Virus record (IMG/VR): IMGVR_UViG_3300036846_001209 | Location: 1-64,000 of that record | DNA: 64,000 bases | Reading direction: 5' to 3' (one strand) | Source of the DNA: a virus | Shown here: one piece after another, positions 14,217 through 21,979 of the stretch | How positions within the stretch are numbered: position 1 is the stretch's first letter | Layout of the letters: each line of letters starts with the position of its first letter | Notes under the pieces: model-generated | What the model was told of the DNA's origin: nothing | The model's input: only the letters and a program-made list of their open reading frames with translations | Databases searched by the model: none | Made by a program: the position numbers and the translations under genes

Positions 14217-16132
14217 AGCCTGCCCTCCGCCCGAAGCTGCGCGAACTCATCATCGACGAGGACGAGGCGCTCGAGGATCCAGCCGATCACCGGCACCGCG
14301 AAGGCGTTGCCCAGCGCCTTGTACCGCGGCCCGTCCGCCGCCGGCTTGCCCCGGTAGGTCACCTGCGTATAGCCGTCGGGGAAGCCCTGTAGCCGCTCGC
14401 ACTCCGTCGGCGTCAGGCGGCGCACCGCGCTCGCCGTCGGCGCCGCAGGCGCCAGCACCGCCGTCGTGGTGGCGTTCTCGATCTTCCCAGGCGTGCGGGC
14501 GCGCAGCGCCGCCGCGAGCTCGGTCGGGCTGGCGGTCGACACCGTCTGGTCGGCGCCGTGCAGCGTGAAGCCCTGCGGCGCCGGGGTCACGATGCGGGCG
14601 CCGCGGTCGGTGGAGCGACCCTCCGCGGTCGGGGTGAGGGCGGGCGCGGTGGTGATTTCGCTGGCCCTGAGCGCACTGCCCTGGCCGCCCTCGGGGACGA
14701 TCGAGAAGGCGATGGCGGGCGCGCTCGCGCCGGGGGCCAGCGTCGGGGCGGGGCCGCCCGGCTTCGGGTTGGAGCGGTTCTCCGGGTGGCTCAGCTGGGT
14801 GGTGTCGAAGGCCAGCAGCGTCGTCGTGCCCCGCCGCACCCCGCCCGTGGCCGCGAGACTCCCCGCCTGGTCGCCATCGCCGCCCTGCAGCCTGACCTCG
14901 TCCCGCCCGTTCGCCTGAAACGCCACGTAGTCGCGGCTCGAGCCGCCGCTAGCGCTTCTGAGCGCGCTGGCCTGGTCGCCGTCTCGATGGATCTCGGGCT
15001 GGGCGCCCTCGGCGCGGCCGCGCAGCGCGAAGGCGATGGCCGGGATCAGGTTGTTGTCCTGGCCCTGCAGCGTCGGCGCAAACTCCTGCGTCGCCGTGAT
15101 GCCGCCCGCACGCTCCGACTGCCCAGGCTTGAAGGCCAGCGCCGGCGTCGGGGCGGACGGGCCGTGCACCTGGGACGGCGCGGCCTCGACCGGCTGGATG
15201 TAGCCCGACTCCCACTCCTGCTGGCCCCAGCCATGCCCGTGCTTCTTCTCGGTGCCGCCGCTCGCCGGCATCGAGCCCACCACCTGGGGCGGGGCCTGGG
15301 TGGCGATCACCGGGTCCTGGCCCCTGGGCTCGCCCACCCGCTGCACGCCGCGGCCGCTTTGGGTCAGCGCCTGCGCCAGGGGGTGCGAGAGGGTGGGCGC
15401 CGGGATCAGGTCGTCGGCGCGATCGGCGTCGTTGCGATACCCGCTGCTTGTTGCAGAGCTTCCCGCAACTGGACGGGAAGCTCTTTGCCCCGCTTCTCGG
15501 CGCGGCGCAGGATCCCCCGACAAGCTCGCGCGCTCAAAAAGTACCGCGCAGGGACCTCGCCAGTCTCCAAGACGTCCGACAACGAACACACGCGCGCGCC
15601 GCTGCGCCAAGCCGAAGTACTGAGCGTCAAGGGTGGCGTAGGCCCACCCATACCCGATGACGCCCAGCCCCCCAAGAAAGGAACCAAAGTCCCGTCCGCC
15701 GTTGCTCGACAGGACACCGGGGACGTTCTCCCAAACCAACCACTCGGGGCGCAGTCGGTCAGCCAGCGCAAGGAACTCTCGCGCCAGGTTTCCACGCTCG
15801 TCCTGAAGGCCGCCTCTGAGCCCCGCGACACTGAAGGACTGGCAAGGAGTCCCGCCGACCAAAAGTCGGATTGACCCGGCGCTGGCTGGCCCGTGCTGCG
15901 CCGCTGTGATCGTCCTGAAGTCGCCATGCAGGGGGGTGTCCTCGTAGTGATGCTTGAGGATGGTGCGCGGGAACGCCTCGATCTCCGACATGAAGGCCGG
16001 CGTCAGGCGGGCGGCCAGGGCCGGGGAGGCGGCTATGGCCGCTTCGCACCCCCCGATGCCCGTGCAGACCGTGCCGTAGCGGATGGGACCCGGATTCAGA
16101 AAGGGACCCGCCGGGATGGGACCCAACTTCAT
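14213..16132 (-). CDS. DNA C5-cytosine methyltransferase with enlarged variable region, 639 aa
   Basis: Motif I-like CTGIGG (23-28), motif IV GGTPCQSFS with catalytic Cys97, motif VI WENVPG (134-139), motif VIII QRRARVF (178-184), and C-terminal RLTPTECERLQGFP and ALGNAFAVPV motifs are all present. Between motifs VIII and IX lies an insert of about 370 residues with recurring AIAF, GDQAxxLR and PTL words, far longer than in single-target enzymes. It probably protects phage DNA from host restriction; the large variable region may hold several target-recognition segments, as in multispecific phage enzymes. Specificity cannot be read. Coupled to the PP-loop gene. Confidence 0.93.
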   Translation of the reverse strand: MKLGPIPAGPFLNPGPIRYGTVCTGIGGCEAAIAASPALAARLTPAFMSEIEAFPRTILKHHYEDTPLHGDFRTITAAQHGPASAGSIRLLVGGTPCQSFSVAGLRGGLQDERGNLAREFLALADRLRPEWLVWENVPGVLSSNGGRDFGSFLGGLGVIGYGWAYATLDAQYFGLAQRRARVFVVGRLGDWRGPCAVLFERASLSGDPAPRREAGQRASRPVAGSSATSSGYRNDADRADDLIPAPTLSHPLAQALTQSGRGVQRVGEPRGQDPVIATQAPPQVVGSMPASGGTEKKHGHGWGQQEWESGYIQPVEAAPSQVHGPSAPTPALAFKPGQSERAGGITATQEFAPTLQGQDNNLIPAIAFALRGRAEGAQPEIHRDGDQASALRSASGGSSRDYVAFQANGRDEVRLQGGDGDQAGSLAATGGVRRGTTTLLAFDTTQLSHPENRSNPKPGGPAPTLAPGASAPAIAFSIVPEGGQGSALRASEITTAPALTPTAEGRSTDRGARIVTPAPQGFTLHGADQTVSTASPTELAAALRARTPGKIENATTTAVLAPAAPTASAVRRLTPTECERLQGFPDGYTQVTYRGKPAADGPRYKALGNAFAVPVIGWILERLVLVDDEFAQLRAEGRL

Positions 16133-16662
16133 ATGCCTAAGCTCCAGTTCGGGGGACCCGGATTCGAGAGGAGGTGTGGGGGGGCGCCGCTCGCCTTCGG
16201 CTCGCTACGGGCAAGTGCGACATATGGACGCGCCCCCCCCGGGGGTCGAGAGGGCTGGGGCATGCGACACGTTGTCGCAGGGGCTTGACACAGTATAGCG
16301 CAAGTAACGCGCCAGTAACGCCGAGTAGTCGTCGAGGCGCTGCCTCGCGAATACTCGAGGTCTACTTGCGCTGTACTGGCCCGCGGCCTGGCGCCGCAGG
16401 CGCCTGACCGAGCGCCGCGGCCTGAGTTGCTGACGCCGAGGCCACGCCCACCATGCGCCGCGAGGCGCGAGGTGTGCAGTGGCCGGACGGTCTGGCTCGA
16501 GGGCATGGCGGCGACGCTAGGTCCGGCGCCCGACAGCGTCAAGCGGGCTTGGCGCTTCGTCCGTGACCGGACGGATGCGACAAGGCCGCTCGCCGAGGTC
16601 ATCCGCCACCGGACGGCCGGCCGCCGGCGGTCCGAGCTCCCGCCCGCCGAGGCCGAGGCGCT
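16133..16662. other. Non-coding structured stretch between terS and the methyltransferase
   Basis: Apart from a 16129-16602 reading frame with unconvincing composition, no gene is visible. The stretch contains a hairpin at 16263-16279 (TGCGAC/GTCGCA), the nested inverted repeat at 16291-16378, a GGCGCC-gca-GGCGCC palindrome pair near 16390, a repeated 10-mer CCGCGGCCTG (16381 and 16415), and one copy of the intergenic word GACGGATGCG (16570). Its place beside terS makes it a candidate packaging-start (pac), origin or transcription-control region. Confidence 0.5.
16291..16378. repeat. Nested 88-bp inverted repeat
   Basis: The outer arms (16291-16306 and 16363-16378) are complementary over 16 bp with one mismatch. 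A second imperfect pair of about 15 bp (from 16322, and ending near 16358) lies inside. Two AGTAACGC words occur between the left arms. Folded, this would give a long cruciform or RNA stem. Confidence 0.55.
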
Positions 16663-17334
16663 TCAGCCGTCCTCGTCGTCGACGAGGCCGCCGAACCCGC
16701 CGCGCCGATCCTCGCCGATTTGCCCGAGGCTGGGCGCCCGGCGCGCCGAGCCGACGCCGTCCGCCAGTACCGCGCCCAGGTCGCTGCCTTGACCAGCTGG
16801 CCGCACCTCGCCCTCGTCGTCCACCTCGACGAGGCCTTGTGACACCGCCGCCTCAAGCAGGCTGCGCAGCGCAGCCCGCTGGGCGTCGTCGAGGAGGCGT
16901 GGGTCGACGACATGGCGCCGCACCTCCGTCACCGTCGCCTCGACCTTCACCGACTTGGGCTGTTCCCCGTACCGGCCCGAGTCCCACTGCCGCAGCAGGC
17001 GCAGCCGCGTCTCGATCCGCAGGCGGCTCCGGTTCACGTTCTCCGCGTCGAACCGGTAGCCCATCGGCGTCCCATCATCGCGGAGCGCCTCGACGTAGTC
17101 GTTGCGGCTGTCGTCGGCGATCGCCAGACACTCATGGGCCAGAGCGTCCCATCCGAGCGACCGAGCTCCGGCGAGGTCTTCCCCGAACTCGGGATCCTCC
17201 GAACCCCAGTGATTCACCGTCCGAGCCGCCAGCCCATGCGCCCTCGCCGCGACACTCAGAGGTGTGCCGAGACTCAACGCCAGGAGGATATCCCGCCTGA
17301 TCTCCGCCTCGTTCACCCTCCGAGGCCGCGCCAT
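16663..17334 (-). CDS. terS: Terminase small subunit, 223 aa (probable)
   Basis: The N-terminal 45 residues form a helix-turn-helix (LLALSLGTPLSVAARAHGLA, then RTVNHW) followed by EDPEFGEDLAGARSLGWDAL. The middle has ENVNRSRLRIETRLRLLRQW and GRYGEQPKSVKV, typical of HTH-type small terminases that pick the DNA to be packaged; the C-terminal third is acidic. ATG at 17334 chosen because GGGAGG lies 5 bases before it; an in-frame GTG is two codons earlier. It heads the minus-strand late block and is 5.7 kb from terL. Confidence 0.8.
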   Translation of the reverse strand: MARPRRVNEAEIRRDILLALSLGTPLSVAARAHGLAARTVNHWGSEDPEFGEDLAGARSLGWDALAHECLAIADDSRNDYVEALRDDGTPMGYRFDAENVNRSRLRIETRLRLLRQWDSGRYGEQPKSVKVEATVTEVRRHVVDPRLLDDAQRAALRSLLEAAVSQGLVEVDDEGEVRPAGQGSDLGAVLADGVGSARRAPSLGQIGEDRRGGFGGLVDDEDG

Positions 17335-17570
17335 CGACACCTCCCGCAGTCAGACACAGGCCTGTCTGGCCGTCTACCCTAAGCCACTGATTTCACTGCG
17401 GTTAGTCAGGGCAAGACAGAAAACAGGCACTTCCAAAGACTCTCCCATGTGCGCGCGTGAGTAGGCAATAACTAGACCCCTCGTGAGTCTCGTGGCGCCC
17501 CACCCCCGACCCCTCTGGGAGACTGCTGTCGCACCTCTAGTGCGGGCCTGCGCTGTTACCTGTCTTATAT

Positions 17571-17639
17571 GTCTAGACTGTCTAAAGAGAGAGAGAACAA
17601 GGGGTTATGGCTCAGACGGTCTAGACGACCTAGACGACC
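17571..17639. promoter_or_regulatory. GTCTAGAC palindrome cluster
   Basis: Two copies of the 8-bp palindrome GTCTAGAC 48 bases apart, with two tandem TAGACGACC units joined to the second. The cluster stands in the divergent region and is a candidate multi-site operator for a switch between early and late transcription. Confidence 0.4.
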
Positions 17640-17826
17640 TCTGAGTTGCGACGAGGCACGACCGCGGCACGAAGAACGCCGATTAGTCCAACGATCTCAG
17701 TCACTTGCTAAGTGGTGTGCGCTTGGTTGGCGCCCGGCATCGGCTGCGGCTGGGGTCGAGGGCGGGAGGCGACGAGTGGGTAGGACGGATGCGACAACAT
17801 ATGGCACGCGGATGACACTCACAGCG

Positions 17827-17841
17827 GTCAACCGACTTGAC
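17827..17841. promoter_or_regulatory. Inverted repeat overlapping -35 of the first early promoter
   Basis: GTCAA-ccgac-TTGAC; the right arm is also the -35 box. A dimeric repressor bound here would block the promoter. A similar repeat occurs at the promoter near 22192. Confidence 0.4.
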
Positions 17842-17866
17842 GGAGGCGTCATAAAACGCCTATGTT
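17837..17866 (+). promoter_or_regulatory. Sigma70-like early promoter P1
   Basis: TTGACG, 18-bp spacer, TATGTT. It lies about 50 bp before the first early gene and matches in -35 sequence and spacer length the boxes at 22192 and 30032. Confidence 0.6.
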
Positions 17867-17916
17867 CGGGGTGTTCAGCGGCCTTCGCCGCGCCCACGCC
17901 AAGGACTCTCGACCCC

Positions 17917-18468
17917 ATGACCTACCTGACCCTGCGCTCTCAGGCGCACCACCAGATGATCGAAGCGCAACTGGCGGGCTTCGCCGAGGAAGCCGCCGAG
18001 GAAGCCGCCAACGGCGAGCGCAGCATCGACGGCGCCCGCATCTACGGCAAGGCGATGAACACCATCATCGACTTCCTGGCCGTGCAGCGCGGCCAGCAGG
18101 CCTACCCCGTGCGCATCGACCTGAGCATCTGCACGCCGGGCATGCGCGCCGACCTCGCCGAGGCAGTCGGCAACATCCACGACTGCGGCGCCCCGACCGA
18201 GGAGATCATCGCCACCATCACCGACGACGACCACACCGCTTGGCTGCGCCGCCGCGCGCCCGACTACGGGTTCTTCCCCGCCGACCGTCCGGTGGGCGTG
18301 CGCGACGCCATCCTCGCCGCCTACGAGCGTTGCGAGGCGGCGGGCGAGCATCCGGGCGTGCTGGCGACGCTGGCGGCGCTGCTGGCCCAGCAGGGCTGCG
18401 AACACTTCGACCCCGCCGTCACCGACGGTTGGCTGACCCACCTCTGCGATATCGCCATCTTCGGCTGA
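17917..18468 (+). CDS. Hypothetical early protein, 183 aa
   Basis: Acidic, mostly helical protein. The ATG at 17917 is chosen from AAGGACT upstream (the same AAGGACT site precedes the next gene) and because protein-like sequence begins there. It contains a LAGFAEEAAEEAANGERSID helix, a middle domain with DLSICTPGMRADLAEAV and a C-terminal helical part. No known family. Confidence 0.7.
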   Translation: MTYLTLRSQAHHQMIEAQLAGFAEEAAEEAANGERSIDGARIYGKAMNTIIDFLAVQRGQQAYPVRIDLSICTPGMRADLAEAVGNIHDCGAPTEEIIATITDDDHTAWLRRRAPDYGFFPADRPVGVRDAILAAYERCEAAGEHPGVLATLAALLAQQGCEHFDPAVTDGWLTHLCDIAIFG

Positions 18469-18477
18469 CCTCTCAGC

Positions 18478-18504
18478 GGCGGGCGGCATGAGGCGCCGCC
18501 CGCT
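18478..18504 (+). other. GC-rich hairpin after the first early gene
   Basis: GGCGGGCGGC pairs with GCCGCCCGC around a 7-base loop, in the 104-bp gap between the first two early genes. No T-run. Similar hairpins fill the next two gaps of this operon, so they probably shape the mRNA rather than end it. Confidence 0.45.
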
Positions 18505-18572
18505 CACTGAGCGGCCAGACCGTTCCAACCGGGCCAAGGCCCACCACACGCCAACCTGAAGGACTACCGACC

Positions 18573-19019
18573 ATGACCATCACGACCATCGAACGCGCCG
18601 TCGCCAAGGCGCTGCACGCCGACCTCGCCGCCGCCATCAAGGCCTCGACGCACCTCGCTGCGGTCGCCGCCAAGTACGGGCTGATCATCACCCCGACCAA
18701 CGCCTCGTTCGACGGCGCGTCGATGACCATCAAGGTCAAGGCCGCCGTGCCGCTGAGCGCGGCGGCGGTGCGCGCCGACCTCGTCCAACTGGCGGCGATG
18801 GAAGGCTTCGACGCCTCTGGGACGTCGAAGGACGGCAAGTACAAGGTCACCGACTACGGGCGCGGCAAGCAGCCCTGGAAGATGGGCCTCGCCGACGGCT
18901 CCGAGCCGCAGCGCTACTGGAAGGCGGACAGCCGCTGGATGCTGCGCGCCTTCCCGCCCGTGAAGGACGACCAGAAGGTCGTCATCACCGAGGTCGACGA
19001 CCTGATCGCCAAAGCCTGA
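18573..19019 (+). CDS. Hypothetical early protein, 148 aa
   Basis: N-terminal helix (AVAKALHADLAAAIKAS), then a beta-rich middle (LIITPTNASFDGASMTIKVKAAV), then a basic segment with KDGKYKVTDYGRGKQPWK and a closing strand. Mixed alpha/beta, soluble. AAGGACT ribosome site. Unrecognised. Confidence 0.75.
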   Translation: MTITTIERAVAKALHADLAAAIKASTHLAAVAAKYGLIITPTNASFDGASMTIKVKAAVPLSAAAVRADLVQLAAMEGFDASGTSKDGKYKVTDYGRGKQPWKMGLADGSEPQRYWKADSRWMLRAFPPVKDDQKVVITEVDDLIAKA

Positions 19020-19046
19020 GCGCACCCCCGCAACCCCAACCCAAGG

Positions 19047-19067
19047 CCCCGCGCATCCCGCGCGGGG
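19047..19067 (+). other. Hairpin before third early gene
   Basis: CCCCGCGC-atccc-GCGCGGGG is a perfect 8-bp stem directly before the GAGGAG ribosome site at about 19069. It could modulate translation of the next gene or mark an mRNA end. Confidence 0.45.
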
Positions 19068-19083
19068 CGAGGAGATCAAGACC

Positions 19084-19608
19084 ATGTACGACCGCTTTCA
19101 ACGCGACCGCGCCGTCATCTGGGTGGCGCAGGATATCGGCGACCACGGGCCTGTGGCGCAGGCGGCGTTCGCCTCGCCGACCGACGCGCTGAACTACGCC
19201 GAGGTGCAGATCCGCCAACTCGGCGGCTGGCCCTGCCACTTCACCATCGCGGGCAAGACGGTGCGCGCGGACGCCTTCCTGACGCGCGACCACGCCTTCA
19301 AGTGGCTCTGCGACATGAGCGTCTACGGGCGCGTGGTGCCTGACGCGCAGTGGCGCGGCGTCACGCCCGAGACGCTGGTGCGCCTCGTCGAGGACGGCGA
19401 CGAGGAGCGCGGCTACCCCGACGAGGTCAGCGTGCTGACGCTGGGCCGGTTCTTCGACCTCAACCAGATGCAGGCGGACGAACAGGCGCCCATCGTCGCC
19501 TGCCTGAACAGCAGCCAGGAGTGGGTCGCGGGCGGCGGCGCGGCCCCGATCTGGTGGCTGCACGTGGCGCCTGAGGGCGCGGTCGCCGACGTCGAGGGGG
19601 CTGCCTGA
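19084..19608 (+). CDS. Hypothetical early protein, 174 aa
   Basis: Soluble mixed protein with a region resembling cofactor-free small phage proteins (FASPTDALNYAEVQIRQLGG), Trp-rich turns and an acidic C-terminal half. Last base shared with the next ATG (TGATG). No family recognised. Confidence 0.7.
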   Translation: MYDRFQRDRAVIWVAQDIGDHGPVAQAAFASPTDALNYAEVQIRQLGGWPCHFTIAGKTVRADAFLTRDHAFKWLCDMSVYGRVVPDAQWRGVTPETLVRLVEDGDEERGYPDEVSVLTLGRFFDLNQMQADEQAPIVACLNSSQEWVAGGGAAPIWWLHVAPEGAVADVEGAA

Positions 19609-19868
19609 TGCGCCCCTGCTTCTTCACCTTCTCCGGTGACGACACCTACGCGGGCCTCGCCCACGGCACCACGTGGAACGGCTTCGACAACGTCAGCATC
19701 ACCCCTGCGGTGCGCGACCAGATCGTCGCGGACATGGTCGAGGCCGGTTGGGACGACGAGGACTGCGTCGCCGAACTGCGCCGCCAGACGCCCGACGAGG
19801 ACGGGCTGATCGATCTTTCGAACGGCTGGGCGACGCAGTTGCTCGCCGACAATGGGGCGAGGGCGTGA
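19608..19868 (+). CDS. Hypothetical early protein, 86 aa
   Basis: Acidic protein (VEAGWDDEDCVAELR) with an N-terminal strand region (CFFTFSGDDTYAGL). Joined by TGATG to both neighbours. Unrecognised. Confidence 0.65.
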   Translation: MRPCFFTFSGDDTYAGLAHGTTWNGFDNVSITPAVRDQIVADMVEAGWDDEDCVAELRRQTPDEDGLIDLSNGWATQLLADNGARA

Positions 19869-20119
19869 TGCGCGAACACACCGAGGCCTACGACGCCTGG
19901 ATGGCGACGGGCGCGAGCCGGGAGACAAGCCCGGCGATCATGCGCGCGCTCTGGCTGATCTGCGCCGACCCGGCGAGCGCCGAGTTCGTCTGGGAGAACG
20001 GGCTGGCCTACGTCGACGAGGCGTCGACGCACGCCTTCATGGACATGGTCAGCAGCGACGGCACGAAGGATCCGCGCGACTTCGTCTGGGGCGCCGCAGG
20101 CGCCGATTGGCAGGACTGA
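19868..20119 (+). CDS. Hypothetical early protein, 83 aa
   Basis: Helical acidic protein (EAYDAWMATGASRETSPAIM). The start at 19868 shares its A with the previous TGA. The 75-bp gap after it holds a hairpin. No known function. Confidence 0.65.
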   Translation: MREHTEAYDAWMATGASRETSPAIMRALWLICADPASAEFVWENGLAYVDEASTHAFMDMVSSDGTKDPRDFVWGAAGADWQD

Positions 20120-20132
20120 CGTTCGCCGAGAG

Positions 20133-20153
20133 GGGGCGCGTGACAGGCGCCCC
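20133..20153 (+). other. Hairpin in gap before 60-residue gene
   Basis: GGGGCGC pairs with GCGCCCC around a 7-base loop. It is the third GC-rich hairpin in the third gap of the early operon. Confidence 0.4.
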
Positions 20154-20194
20154 TTCGTACGAGCGCCAGAACTCACCACCGAGGAGATACCCCC

Positions 20195-20377
20195 ATGCCC
20201 GCCCAGCTGGACGACCAGTTCGTCGTCCTCGCCTACTTCGACAACTCGGACCCCGACGTCTGGGGACCATACCCGAGCCGCGCCGATGCGCTCGACGCGC
20301 TGAAGGCGCTCGCCCCGCGCTATGACGGCGACGACAGCCTGACCGAGATCACCATCCACAAACTGATGAGCCTGTGA
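20195..20377 (+). CDS. Hypothetical small protein, 60 aa
   Basis: Acidic alpha/beta protein (FVVLAYFDNSDPDVWG, then a helix ADALDALKALA). GAGGAG ribosome site 8-9 bases upstream. The type with strand-PDVWGPYPS-helix suggests a small ferredoxin-like fold; no name. Confidence 0.65.
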   Translation: MPAQLDDQFVVLAYFDNSDPDVWGPYPSRADALDALKALAPRYDGDDSLTEITIHKLMSL

Positions 20378-20829
20378 CGATGACCGTGTTCAACGTCTAC
20401 CGCGCCGAGGGGCGGCGCCTCTTCCTCGTCTGGCAGGGCGAGGCCGCGCACGCGCCGGGCGCGCAACTGGCCGCCTACGAGGCGCGCCCCGACCTTCGCA
20501 CCCAACCCCTCTCGGTCCGCAGCGCGGACCGCGACCCCTACGAGGGCAGCCCGCGCGTGACGATGGAGACGCTGGGAACCAGCGCCTACCGGACCGAGGC
20601 CTCGCGCGCGGCGGTGCGGGGCATCGCTGCGATCCTGGCGATGCTGCCGCTCAACCTGCGCGCCGACGTCGTCGAGGAGGCGTTCGGGGCGGGCCTGCCC
20701 GAGGCGTGGGCGGACAAGTTCCGCGAGGAGTACGGGAACGAGCCGATGCCCGTGCTGCTGATCGGCGGCGAGATCGCCAGCGACGTCATCGACCTCTACG
20801 AGGCGGACGACGCCCAGGTGACGCCATGA
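20374..20829 (+). CDS. Hypothetical early protein, 151 aa
   Basis: Starts at GTG 20374 (GTGA overlap) or ATG two codons later. Helical C-terminal two-thirds (GIAAILAMLPLNLRADVVEEAF), with an N-terminal strand pair. Acidic. Unrecognised. Confidence 0.65.
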   Translation: MTMTVFNVYRAEGRRLFLVWQGEAAHAPGAQLAAYEARPDLRTQPLSVRSADRDPYEGSPRVTMETLGTSAYRTEASRAAVRGIAAILAMLPLNLRADVVEEAFGAGLPEAWADKFREEYGNEPMPVLLIGGEIASDVIDLYEADDAQVTP

Positions 20830-21137
20830 CGAGGCCGCTCGCCCAGCACCTGATCGTCAAGGCCAGCGGCGTCGGCGGCACGGTGTACGCCTGTCCGTTC
20901 TGCCGTCACTCGGAGCGCGCGCCGAGGCATCCACCTGGGCGCGCGCCGAGCGGCCACGGCTGGCGCACCACGGCGCTGCTGACCGGCGCGCTGGTCACGC
21001 ACATGCGCAGCGTCCACGCGCCGCTGGTCGCCGCTGCGATCACCCACATGGCCGAGGATCTGAAGGCGCGCGGCGGCTGGCGGGGCGACACCGCCCGCCT
21101 CGCGGTGGCGAAGGCGAAGCGCGAGGCGCCTGCGTGA
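20826..21137 (+). CDS. Putative zinc-finger-like protein, 103 aa
   Basis: CPFC near residue 21-24, followed after about 30 residues by a helix ending THMRSVH, gives a C2H2-like set of ligands with an unusually long spacer. The protein is basic at both ends and may bind nucleic acid. It starts at ATGA overlap. Zinc binding is inference from the four ligands. Confidence 0.6.
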   Translation: MTRPLAQHLIVKASGVGGTVYACPFCRHSERAPRHPPGRAPSGHGWRTTALLTGALVTHMRSVHAPLVAAAITHMAEDLKARGGWRGDTARLAVAKAKREAPA

Positions 21138-21979
21138 GGGGGGACCTCGAGGCCGGCCCCCCCGGCCTGGCCGGGGCCGCGCCGACGATCTATCACGGCA
21201 CGCCGTTCACGCCGCGCGCGGCGCTCCTAGATATCCTGCCGGGCCGCGCCGCCTTCGTCTCGTTCTACCGGCCCGATGACGTCGACGCCGTGGAACAGGT
21301 CTGCGCGCAGATCGGCTACGACCACGGCGGCGCCTCGTTCTGGTTCGCGGCGATGCGGTTGGGCCAGGAGTGGGACGAGGCTGACCGGCAGGGTTGGTGG
21401 CGCGCCTACTATGCGTGGCTTGAGCCGCGGCTTCAGCCGGGGCGATGGGCGCTGCTGCCCGACAGCCCAGGCGCGCCGAGCCAGATCAACGACGCCCTCC
21501 TCTACGATTGGCCGTTCGGCCCTGCCTACGGCGTCCCGGTCTGGCATATGGACGGGCCGCTACAGAGGCTCGGGCGCCTGTGCGAACGCTACGACAAGGT
21601 GGCGCTGGGCTGGATCGGAGATCCCAAGAAGGAACAGGTGGGCTGCCCGCGCTATCGTGAGCGGATGGAGGAGATCGACGCCTTCTTCGGCAACCGATGG
21701 CACCCCACCCACATGTTGCGCGGCATCAAGGTCGCCTTCGACTACCCGTTCGACGGCGCCGACTCGACCAGCCTCGCCCAGAACGGACACCTCTATGACA
21801 GCCCCTTCGACGCCCTCTGGGGCGACCGCTGGCGCGGCCGCCGCGCCTATGCCGACGCCCTGGAGCGCAAGATCGCTCTCAGGCGTCACCGACCAGCTGG
21901 TCGCCTTGCACGACGATCCGATCATGGACGAGGGGATCCACCTCCACCGCTGGGAGGTGGCGGCTTACTGGATCTCTGA
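21134..21979 (+). CDS. TGT/DpdA-like phage protein, about 281 aa (tentative)
   Basis: Begins YHGTPFTPRAALLDIL and contains FVSFYRPDDVDAV, a WYY/WLEP segment with WALLPDSPGAPSQINDALL, PVWHMDGPLQRLGRLCE, a GDPK...RYRERMEEIDAFF region and HMLRGIKVAFDYPFDGADSTS. I know this order from a widespread phage family that looks like a tRNA-guanine-transglycosylase TIM barrel and may be related to DpdA enzymes placing 7-deazaguanine in DNA. The usual LDNGAFS segment is replaced here by GASFWFAAM, so activity is doubtful. The last about 35 residues are out of character and overlap the next gene. GTG start. Confidence 0.55.
   Translation: MRGDLEAGPPGLAGAAPTIYHGTPFTPRAALLDILPGRAAFVSFYRPDDVDAVEQVCAQIGYDHGGASFWFAAMRLGQEWDEADRQGWWRAYYAWLEPRLQPGRWALLPDSPGAPSQINDALLYDWPFGPAYGVPVWHMDGPLQRLGRLCERYDKVALGWIGDPKKEQVGCPRYRERMEEIDAFFGNRWHPTHMLRGIKVAFDYPFDGADSTSLAQNGHLYDSPFDALWGDRWRGRRAYADALERKIALRRHRPAGRLARRSDHGRGDPPPPLGGGGLLDL

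Larger units (their letters stand above)
17335..17916. other. Divergent control region between late and early blocks
   Basis: No convincing gene over about 580 bp. Near terS is CAGACA-N6-TGTCTG (17351-17368). In the middle are two GTCTAGAC palindromes (17571-17578, 17619-17626) and a tandem 9-mer TAGACGACC (17622-17639). One copy of GACGGATGCG lies at 17784. The right side holds the early promoter. An open frame from 17569 runs into the first gene, but its N-terminal 116 residues look like non-coding sequence. Confidence 0.55.

Noticed and set aside
16285-16290. TTGACA perfect -35 box before the nested repeat
   Set aside because: No -10-like hexamer lies 16-19 bases downstream on that strand.
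16129-16602. 157-codon minus-strand frame between terS and the methyltransferase
   Set aside because: Composition is unlike the other genes, no ribosome site is visible, and it covers the nested inverted repeat; treated as non-coding.
17569-17916. N-terminal 116-codon extension of the first early gene
   Set aside because: Arg-rich, covers the operator-like repeats and promoter P1, and the downstream ATG has an AAGGACT site like the next gene.
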